A stretch of 64,000 bases of DNA from JAMHWF01 sp035911095 (GTDB lineage: Bacteria > Pseudomonadota > Gammaproteobacteria > Burkholderiales > Burkholderiaceae_C): assembly GCA_035911095.1 (NCBI GenBank), contig JAMHWF010000098.1, forward strand, positions 1 to 64,000, read 5' to 3'. Of this stretch, positions 27,298 to 33,768 are shown piece after piece (position 1 is the stretch's first letter; each line of letters begins with the position of its first letter). The notes under the pieces are model-generated. The model searched no databases. It saw nothing but the letters and a program-made list of their open reading frames with translations, and was not told the origin of the DNA. The translations under genes and the position numbers were made by a program.

Positions 27298-27714
27298 ATG
27301 CGATTCCTCATCCTGGTCAAGGCCACGCCGACGTCCGAGGCCGGCGAGATGCCCAACGAAGCCCTGCTGGCGGCGATGGCCGACTACCACGAGCAGCTGG
27401 CCCGGGCGGGCGTGCTGCTCGATGCGGCCGGGTTGAAGCCGAGCGCCCGCGGCTGGCGCGTCCACTACGCCGCCGGGGTGCGGCGCGTGGTCGACGGGCC
27501 GTTCGGCGAGGCCAGTGGCCTCGTCGCCGGCTACACCCTGATCCAGGTCCGCTCGCGCGACGAGGCGCTCGAGTGGACGCGTCGCTTCCCGGCGCCGTTC
27601 GGACCCCAGGCCGCGTGCGAGATCGAGGTGCGCCAGCTCTACGACCTCGACGACTTCGTGCCGGGCCCGAGCGTCGACCGCTTCCGCGACCTCGGCTTCG
27701 ACACCTCGCGCTGA
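27298..27714 (+). CDS. YCII-related (DGPF domain) protein 2
   Basis: A 138-residue second member of the same family: MRFLILVKATPTSEAGEMP at the start, VVDGPFGEASGLVAGYTL near residue 65, and the closing strand CEIEVRQLYDLDDF. It lies 122 nt after the first DGPF gene and 16 nt before the sigma factor. In ECF42 loci the DGPF proteins are likely targets or partners of the sigma factor. The two proteins here differ enough not to be a recent duplication. Confidence 0.88.
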   Translation: MRFLILVKATPTSEAGEMPNEALLAAMADYHEQLARAGVLLDAAGLKPSARGWRVHYAAGVRRVVDGPFGEASGLVAGYTLIQVRSRDEALEWTRRFPAPFGPQAACEIEVRQLYDLDDFVPGPSVDRFRDLGFDTSR

Positions 27715-27730
27715 GGCGGGCGGGTTTTCG

Positions 27731-29044
27731 ATGTCGACGGCGACCCATCGTGCGATCGAAGCCGTCTGGCGCATCGAGTCGGCACGCATCGTGGCCAGCG
27801 TCGCGCGCGTGGTGCACGACGTGGGCCTGGCCGAGGAGCTGGCGCAGGACGCGCTGGTCGCCGCGCTCGAGCACTGGCCGAAGGATGGCGTGCCCGACAA
27901 CCCGGGAGCGTGGCTGATGGCGACCGCCAAGCACCGCGCGCTCGACCGCTGGCGGCGCGACCGCATGCTCGAGCGCAAGCACGAGGAACTGGCGAACGAC
28001 CTCGAAGCGCAGGAGGCGATGGTCGTGCCCGACTTCGTCGACGCGCTCGACGCCGCGCGCCAGGACCAGATCGGCGACGACCTGCTGCGCCTGATCTTCA
28101 CCGCCTGCCACCCCGTGTTGTCGGCCGACGCGCGTGTCGCACTCACGCTCAAGCTGCTCGCCGGCCTGACGACGGCCGAGATCGCGCGCGCCTTCCTGAC
28201 CAGCGAGGCGACGGTCGCCCAGCGCATCGTGCGCGCCAAGCGGACGCTGAGCGCAGCCAAGGTGCCGTTCGAGCTGCCGCGCGAGGATGCGCTGGCGCCC
28301 CGGCTCGGCTCGGTGCTGGAGGCGATCTACCTGATCTTCAACGAGGGCTACACCGCGACCGCGGGCGACGACTGGATGCGCCCGTCGCTGTGCGACGAGG
28401 CGCTGCGCCTGGGCCGCGTCCTCGCGGGGCTGGCGCCGCAGGCCTCCGAGGTGCACGGCTTGGTCGCGTTGATGGAACTGCAGGCCTCGCGCCTGGCCTC
28501 GCGCGTCGACGCGCAAGGTCGGCCGGTGCTGCTCGCCGACCAGGACCGCGGGCGCTGGGACCACCTGCTGATCCGTCGTGGGCTCGCGGCCCTGTTGCGC
28601 GCCGAGGCGACGGGAGGCCCGCTCGGGCCCTATGCGCTGCAGGCGGCGATCGCGGCTTGCCACGCCCGGGCCCGTCGGGCGGAGGACACCGACTGGTCGC
28701 GCATCGTCGTCCTCTACGACGCGCTGGCGGCGACGGCGCCTTCGCCGGTGGTCGAGCTGAACCGCGCGGTGGCCGTCGGCCAGGCGCAGGGTCCGGCGGC
28801 CGGACTCGCGCTGGCCGACGGGCTGCTCGAAGCGCCTGGGATGGCGCGCTATCACCTGCTGCCGAGCGTGCGTGCGGCCTTCCTGTCAGCGCTGGGCCGT
28901 CGCGACGAGGCGCGCGCGGAGTGGTTGCGCGCAGCCTCGCTGACGCAGAACTCACGCGAGGAGGCCCTGCTGCGCGAGCGGGCGGCAGCGCTCGGCGGGG
29001 CTGGCGCCGGGGACGCATCAGCCGGACCCTCGCGGCCAGAATGA
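27731..29044 (+). CDS. ECF-type RNA polymerase sigma factor, group ECF42 (DUF6596-type C-terminus)
   Basis: A 437-residue sigma factor. Region 2 is ARVVHDVGLAEELAQDALVA with AWLMATAKHRALDRWRRD, and region 4 is GLTTAEIARAFLTSEATVAQ. After residue 190 comes the long helical, TPR-like extension of ECF42 proteins (LIFNEGYTATAGDDWMRP, VVELNRAVAVGQAQGPAAGL). ECF42 members have no anti-sigma factor and are linked to DGPF genes, as here; the C-terminal extension is thought to control activity. The stimulus is unknown. The next gene, soxY, starts 64 nt later. Confidence 0.92.
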   Translation: MSTATHRAIEAVWRIESARIVASVARVVHDVGLAEELAQDALVAALEHWPKDGVPDNPGAWLMATAKHRALDRWRRDRMLERKHEELANDLEAQEAMVVPDFVDALDAARQDQIGDDLLRLIFTACHPVLSADARVALTLKLLAGLTTAEIARAFLTSEATVAQRIVRAKRTLSAAKVPFELPREDALAPRLGSVLEAIYLIFNEGYTATAGDDWMRPSLCDEALRLGRVLAGLAPQASEVHGLVALMELQASRLASRVDAQGRPVLLADQDRGRWDHLLIRRGLAALLRAEATGGPLGPYALQAAIAACHARARRAEDTDWSRIVVLYDALAATAPSPVVELNRAVAVGQAQGPAAGLALADGLLEAPGMARYHLLPSVRAAFLSALGRRDEARAEWLRAASLTQNSREEALLRERAAALGGAGAGDASAGPSRPE

Positions 29045-29108
29045 GTTGACCTGCCCTGCCGCGCAACGAGAATCGGACGGCGGGAGCCGTCCCGCCTGGT
29101 CGAACCGC

Positions 29109-29600
29109 ATGCCTCCGACATTTCCCGAGCTGCCATCACGCCGCGCCTGCCTGGCGCACGCCGCCTGGGTTGGCGCGTCCCTGGCCGCGTGCGGCATCTG
29201 GCCGGCCCCCGCGGCGGCGCGGCAGGCACTGGCCGCTGTCAGCCCGGCCTTCGCCGCGCACGGTCTCGGGCCGGTGTGGGCGGCGCTGGACGTGGCAGCG
29301 CCTGTCGAGAGCGCCGAGGTCGAACTCGGCGTGCCCGACATCGCCGAGAACGGCGCGGTCGTGCCGGTCACGCTCGCGACGCGGCTGCCGGGCGCGCGCC
29401 AGCTCCTGCTGCTGGTCGAGCACAACCCGACCACGTTGTCGGCGATCTTCGAGCTGGGCGACGCTGTCGAACCGAGCCTGACGCTGCGGGTCAAGATGGC
29501 CGAGTCCTCGAACGTCTATGCGGTGGCGCTGACCGCCGACGGGCGCGCGTACTTCGCGCGCAAGGAGGTCGCCGTGATCCTCGGCGGCTGCACGACCTGA
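29109..29600 (+). CDS. soxY: SoxY-type thiosulfate-oxidation carrier protein
   Basis: SoxY carries sulfur intermediates covalently on a C-terminal Cys in the periplasm. The 163-residue product begins with a Tat-like signal (SRRACLAHAAWVGASLAAC). The SoxY beta-sandwich follows (GAVVPVTLATRLPGARQLLL). The end reads AVILGGCTT, where most SoxY proteins end GGCGG, so the carrier Cys is kept but the last two Gly are Thr-Thr. It is followed 4 nt later by soxZ. No soxA, B, C, D or X lies nearby, so partners must be elsewhere or the pair serves another sulfur process. Confidence 0.88.
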   Translation: MPPTFPELPSRRACLAHAAWVGASLAACGIWPAPAAARQALAAVSPAFAAHGLGPVWAALDVAAPVESAEVELGVPDIAENGAVVPVTLATRLPGARQLLLLVEHNPTTLSAIFELGDAVEPSLTLRVKMAESSNVYAVALTADGRAYFARKEVAVILGGCTT

Positions 29601-29604
29601 CGAG

Positions 29605-29925
29605 GTGACCGTGCCGCAGCCGACGCTGATCCGCGCCCGCGCCACCGAAAACGGCGGCGCGGTGGTCCGCGTGCTGATGACGCACGCGATGGACTCGGGC
29701 CAGCGCAAGGACGCCGAGGGCCGCACGGTGCCCGCCTGGCATATCCAGCACGTGACCGTGAGCCACAACGGGCGCACCGTGTTGTCGGCGCAGTGGGGCC
29801 CGTCGATCTCGAAGGACCCGTACCTGCAGTTCACGCTGCGCCGCGCCCAGCCCGGCGACACGGTGGCGGTGTCCTGGGTCGACAACCGCGGCGAAAGCCG
29901 TGGCGACGAAGCCAGGGTCAGCTGA
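29605..29925 (+). CDS. soxZ: SoxZ sulfur-oxidation protein
   Basis: SoxZ forms the heterodimer with SoxY and presents its carrier arm. The 106 residues include VLMTHAMDSGQRKDAEGRTV (the conserved H-x-M-D/E-x-G segment), PAWHIQHVTVSHNGRTVL, and SWVDNRGES near the end, all typical. The start is GTG at 29605, 4 nt after soxY, preceded by a weak GACGAG. It has no signal peptide, as is normal, since SoxZ travels with SoxY through Tat. Confidence 0.92.
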   Translation: MTVPQPTLIRARATENGGAVVRVLMTHAMDSGQRKDAEGRTVPAWHIQHVTVSHNGRTVLSAQWGPSISKDPYLQFTLRRAQPGDTVAVSWVDNRGESRGDEARVS

Positions 29926-29940
29926 GGGCGGGGGCCCGGG

Positions 29941-30501
29941 TCAGGCCGGGTGCAGGCGGCTCGTCCGGGGCACGCTGGCGAGCAGGAACAGCATCTGGTC
30001 GGCCAGGATGCGGCGCCCGCGCAGGATCATGTCCTCGTGCAGGCTCGGCACGTAGGGCAGGTAGAGCAGGCTCATGTTCGCCTCTTCGGGCAGGCGGCTG
30101 CCTTTGCGCCCGTTGCAGCTGCGGCAGGCGGTGATGCAGTTCATCCATGAATCGTCGCCGCCGCGCGAGGTCGGCACCACGTGCTCGCGCGTCAGCTCGT
30201 CGGCATGGAAGCAGCCGCCGCAGTAGGCGCAGACCATCCGGTCGCGCGCGAAGAGCTTGCTGTTCGACAGCCCCGGCTGGAGGCGCCAGGCGCGGCTGGG
30301 GACCGCACCGCGGACGGCGACGATCGGGTGCACCTCGATCCGCGACTGCAGGCCGGTACGCCGTTGCATGCCGCCGCGCAGGATGTGGCAAGGGTCGCCG
30401 AGGGTCCATGCGATGCCGTCGCTGGCATAGAGGATGGCCGCATCCTTCGATGAGATCCACGCCTGAGGTCGGCCCGACACGTCTAGCTGCAGGACATCCA
30501 T
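29941..30501 (-). CDS. HNH endonuclease family protein
   Basis: A 186-residue protein. An N-terminal domain (MDVLQLDVSGRPQAWISSKD) precedes an HNH nuclease core: CAYCGGCF, then ELTREHVVPTSRGGDDSWMN, then CRSCNGRKG. The four Cys form a zinc site, and the His of EHVVP with the Asn of WMNC are the expected catalytic residues. The frame continues upstream, but MDVLQLD is the usual start of this Burkholderiales family. It is divergent from the tetR gene. The role is unknown; such stand-alone HNH proteins are common housekeeping neighbours in this order. Confidence 0.85.
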   Translation of the reverse strand: MDVLQLDVSGRPQAWISSKDAAILYASDGIAWTLGDPCHILRGGMQRRTGLQSRIEVHPIVAVRGAVPSRAWRLQPGLSNSKLFARDRMVCAYCGGCFHADELTREHVVPTSRGGDDSWMNCITACRSCNGRKGSRLPEEANMSLLYLPYVPSLHEDMILRGRRILADQMLFLLASVPRTSRLHPA

Positions 30502-30651
30502 GAACCGAGAGCGTAATGCAATCCTCGCGCCATGCTCAATGATGGGGCGACGGGGCTCACCGCCCTCGCAGCGTGAAATCCGTCGCGGGAGCTGCCCCAA
30601 TCCCGAGCGCATCGTGGGCCCTCCCCCTTTTCAGCGTTGTGAATCGTCCGC

Positions 30652-30675
30652 AAAATAGAACGATCGTTCTATTTT
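30652..30675. promoter_or_regulatory. Perfect 24-bp palindrome, presumed TetR operator
   Basis: Positions 30652-30675 read the same on both strands, with core ATAGAACGATCGTTCTAT flanked by AA and TT on each side. It ends 13 nt before the tetR start. A 24-bp perfect dyad is strong evidence of a dimeric repressor site. The position suggests that TetR represses its own gene and the beta-oxidation operon behind it. The GAACG/CGTTC half sites resemble those I recall for TetR regulators of fatty-acid degradation in betaproteobacteria. Confidence 0.85.
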
Positions 30676-30688
30676 TGCTCGGGAGCGG

Positions 30689-31414
30689 ATGGGTCACGGT
30701 TCGATCGCATCGCAGTCAGGCGCCCAGGCCGCACGCCGCCGCCCTGAGCGCCTGCTGCAGAAGGGGCAGCAGACGCGCAGCGCCATCCTTGACGCGGCCC
30801 TCGGTCTGGCCTCGCAGATGGGGCTCGAGGGCCTGTCGATCGGCACCCTGGCCGAGACGATGCAGATGAGCAAGTCGGGCGTGTTCGCCCACTTCGGCTC
30901 GCGCGAGGAGCTCCAGATCTCGGTCATCCGCGAGTACCACCAGCGCTTCGAGGACGAGGTGTTCCAGCCGGCGATGGGCGAGCCGCGCGGTGTGCAACGC
31001 CTGCGCGCGCTGTTCGACAACTGGGTGAAGCGCGTGGCGGTCGAGGTCGATTCCGGCTGCATCTACATCAGCGGCGCGGTCGAGTTCGACGACCGGCCCG
31101 GTCCGGTGCGCGACGCCCTGGTGGGCATGGTCCGGGGCTGGCAGGCCGCCCTCGAGCGCGCGATCCGCATCGCGATCGAGGAGCGGCATCTGGACGCCGA
31201 GACCGACCCGCTGCAGATGCTGTTCGAGTTGCATGGCGCGATCCTGGCGCTGCACCACGACGCCCGCTTCCTGCAACTGCCCGGCGCGGTCCAGCGCGCC
31301 ACGAACGTCTTCAACCGCGTCCTGTTCGAGCACGCCACCCCGGCGGGGCGGACGGCGCTGGAGGCGCTGCCACTCGCCCCGCAACGCGCCTCCGCCTCGG
31401 CGGCGCGCACCTGA
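30689..31414 (+). CDS. TetR-family repressor of the beta-oxidation operon
   Basis: A 241-residue TetR regulator. The helix-turn-helix is in IGTLAETMQMSKSGVFAHFG near residue 55, after RSAILDAALGLASQMGLEGL. The C-terminal domain (TetR_C-type, VFQPAMGEPRGVQRLRALFD) should bind a ligand, by context an acyl-CoA. A GGGAG sits just before the ATG. It precedes the acyl-CoA dehydrogenase by 37 nt, with no second palindrome between, so it is probably the first gene of the operon and autoregulated through the 24-bp site. Confidence 0.9.
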   Translation: MGHGSIASQSGAQAARRRPERLLQKGQQTRSAILDAALGLASQMGLEGLSIGTLAETMQMSKSGVFAHFGSREELQISVIREYHQRFEDEVFQPAMGEPRGVQRLRALFDNWVKRVAVEVDSGCIYISGAVEFDDRPGPVRDALVGMVRGWQAALERAIRIAIEERHLDAETDPLQMLFELHGAILALHHDARFLQLPGAVQRATNVFNRVLFEHATPAGRTALEALPLAPQRASASAART

Positions 31415-31451
31415 GCCCTTTCGGCCCATCCCTTCCAGGAGACTGCGCACC

Positions 31452-33242
31452 ATGCCCCAGTACACGCCGCCGCTGCGAGACATGCAGTTCGTCTTGCACG
31501 AAGTCCTGCAGGCCACGGACACGCTCAAGACCCTGCCGAGGCATGCGGAAGTGGATGCGGATACGGCCAACGCCGTGCTCGAGGAGGCCGGCAAGTTCGC
31601 CGCCGAAGTGCTGCAACCGCTCAACCAGATCGGCGACCGCGAAGGTTGCGTGCTCGACCCGAAGACGCACGAGGTGAAGACGCCCGCGGGCTTCAAGGAC
31701 GCCTACGCGAAGTACGTCGAAGGCGGCTGGGCCTCGCTCAGCTGCGACCCTGCCTATGGCGGGCAGGGCCTGCCGGTCGTGCTCAACACCTGTCTGTATG
31801 AAATGCTGAACGGCGCGAACCAGGCCTGGACGATGTATCCCGGCCTGTCCCACGGCGCCTACGAGGCGCTGGCGGCGCACGGCACCGACGCGCAGAAGGC
31901 GATGTACCTGCCGAAGCTGACCAGCGGCGAGTGGACCGGCTCGATGTGCCTGACCGAAGCGCACTGCGGCACCGACCTCGGCCTGCTGCGCACCAAGGCC
32001 GAGCCGCAGGCCGACGGCAGCTATCGCATCACGGGCCAGAAGATCTTCATCTCCGCCGGCGAGCACGACCTGGTCGAGAACATCGTCCACCTGGTGTTGG
32101 CGCGGCTGCCGGATGCGCCGGTGGGCAGCAAGGGCATCTCGCTGTTCGTGGTGCCGAAGTTCCTGGTCGAGCCGGATGGCTCGCTCGGCCCGCGCAACCC
32201 GGTGTTCTGCGGTGCGCTCGAGCACAAGATGGGCATCCACGGCAACGCGACTTGCCAACTGAACCTCGATGGCGCGATCGGCACTCTGGTCGGCGAGCCG
32301 CACAGGGGCCTGGCAGCGATGTTCGTGATGATGAACGCGGCGCGCCTGGGGGTCGGCAACCAGTCGCTCGGCCTGACCGAAGTCGCCTACCAGAACGCGG
32401 CGGCCTATGCGAAGGACCGCATCCAGATGCGCAGCCTCTCGGGCCCGAAGGCGCCCGACCAGCCCGCCGACCCGATCATCGTGCACCCGGACGTGCGCAA
32501 GATGCTGCTGACGGCGCGCGCCTATGCGGAGGGCGGCCGCGCGCTGATGCTGTACACCGCGCTGCTGATCGACAAGGAGCTGTCCTCGGAGAGCGAGTCG
32601 GATCGCGACGATGCCGCGGGCCAGGTGGCCCTGCTGACGCCGATCATCAAGGCCTTCCTGACCGACAACGCCTGGCTGGCGACCTCGCACTGCATGCAGG
32701 TCTTCGGCGGGCATGGCTACATCGCCGAGTGGGGCATGGAGCAGTTCGTGCGCGACGCGCGCATCAACATGATCTACGAGGGCACCAACACGATCCAGTC
32801 GCTCGACCTGCTCGGCAGGAAGGTGCTCGGCGACAACGGCGCTCGTCTCAAGGTTTTCGGCAAGCTGGTCGCCGCCTTCGTCGAGGAGGAGGGTGTCGAC
32901 GAATCGATGCAGGAGTTCGTCAACCCGCTGGCCGACCTGGGCGACAAGCTCACCAAGCTCACGACCGAGATCGGTATGAAGGCGATGCGCGACCCGGACG
33001 AGGTCGGCGCGGCGGCGGTCGACTACCTGCGCGTCTGCGGGCACCTGGCCTTCGCGTATTTCTGGGCGCGCATGGCCAAGGTGGCCCTCGCGCACGAGGA
33101 TTCGGGCGACCCGTTCTACCGCGCCAAGCTGGCCACGGCGCGCTTCTACTTCGCCAAGCTGCTGCCCGAGACGGCCAGCTTGATCCGCTCGGCACGCGCC
33201 GGCGTTGCGCCGCTAGCGGCGATGGACGAGGAATTGTTCTGA
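31452..33242 (+). CDS. Acyl-CoA dehydrogenase (large, about 600-residue type)
   Basis: A flavoprotein that introduces the 2,3-double bond in acyl-CoA, the first step of beta-oxidation. The 596 residues include YVEGGWASLSCDPAYGGQGL, MCLTEAHCGTDLGLLRTKA (FAD and substrate region), SGAEHD-like IFISAGEHDLVENIVHLVL, and the catalytic-Glu region INMIYEGTNTIQSLDLLGRK. The extra C-terminal helical domain marks the larger subfamily found in Burkholderiales and mycobacteria. An AGGAG precedes the ATG at 31452. Its stop overlaps the next gene by 1 nt. Confidence 0.93.
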   Translation: MPQYTPPLRDMQFVLHEVLQATDTLKTLPRHAEVDADTANAVLEEAGKFAAEVLQPLNQIGDREGCVLDPKTHEVKTPAGFKDAYAKYVEGGWASLSCDPAYGGQGLPVVLNTCLYEMLNGANQAWTMYPGLSHGAYEALAAHGTDAQKAMYLPKLTSGEWTGSMCLTEAHCGTDLGLLRTKAEPQADGSYRITGQKIFISAGEHDLVENIVHLVLARLPDAPVGSKGISLFVVPKFLVEPDGSLGPRNPVFCGALEHKMGIHGNATCQLNLDGAIGTLVGEPHRGLAAMFVMMNAARLGVGNQSLGLTEVAYQNAAAYAKDRIQMRSLSGPKAPDQPADPIIVHPDVRKMLLTARAYAEGGRALMLYTALLIDKELSSESESDRDDAAGQVALLTPIIKAFLTDNAWLATSHCMQVFGGHGYIAEWGMEQFVRDARINMIYEGTNTIQSLDLLGRKVLGDNGARLKVFGKLVAAFVEEEGVDESMQEFVNPLADLGDKLTKLTTEIGMKAMRDPDEVGAAAVDYLRVCGHLAFAYFWARMAKVALAHEDSGDPFYRAKLATARFYFAKLLPETASLIRSARAGVAPLAAMDEELF

Positions 33243-33721
33243 TGGCACAGACAACAACGGTGCTGGGTCGGGCGCCGCGGGCGCTGATCGCTGCCCTGAC
33301 GCTGACGGCGTCCGCGCTCGGCGCGGCCGGGGCCCAGCAGAGCCCGGTCGGGTTGTGGAAGACGATCGACGACTCGACGAAGAAGGAGCGTTCGCTGGTA
33401 CGCATCGACGAGGCCGGCGGCAGCCTCAGCGGGCGTATCGAGAAGGGGCTCGATCCGCAGGCAGATCCCAAAGCCGTGTGCAGCAAGTGCACCGACGACC
33501 GCAAGAACCAGCCGCTGATCGGTCTGGTGTTGATTCGGGGCGTCAAGCCGAGCGAAGGGTCGCCGGGTGTCTGGGAGGGCGGCGACATCGTCGATCCCGA
33601 CAACGGCAAGGTCTACCGCGTGCGACTCACCCCCATCGAGGACGGACGCAAGCTCGAGGTGCGCGGCTACATCGGCATGCCGCTGCTGGGTCGCACCCAG
33701 ACCTGGATCCGGGTCGAGTGA
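33242..33721 (+). CDS. Exported DUF2147 protein
   Basis: A 159-residue protein with a signal peptide (ALIAALTLTASALGAAGAQQ) and a DUF2147 beta-rich domain: SPVGLWKTIDDSTKKERSLV, then DRKNQPLIGLVLIRGVKPS, then WEGGDIVDPDNGKVYRV. DUF2147 proteins are periplasmic and their ligand is unknown. The ATG overlaps the dehydrogenase stop (TGATG), so it is translated with the beta-oxidation genes. The two Cys in AVCSKCTDD may form a disulfide. Confidence 0.88.
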   Translation: MAQTTTVLGRAPRALIAALTLTASALGAAGAQQSPVGLWKTIDDSTKKERSLVRIDEAGGSLSGRIEKGLDPQADPKAVCSKCTDDRKNQPLIGLVLIRGVKPSEGSPGVWEGGDIVDPDNGKVYRVRLTPIEDGRKLEVRGYIGMPLLGRTQTWIRVE

Positions 33722-33768
33722 CGGCATCTGCCTGAAGGCACGTACGAACGAACACAACGGAGCAAACG

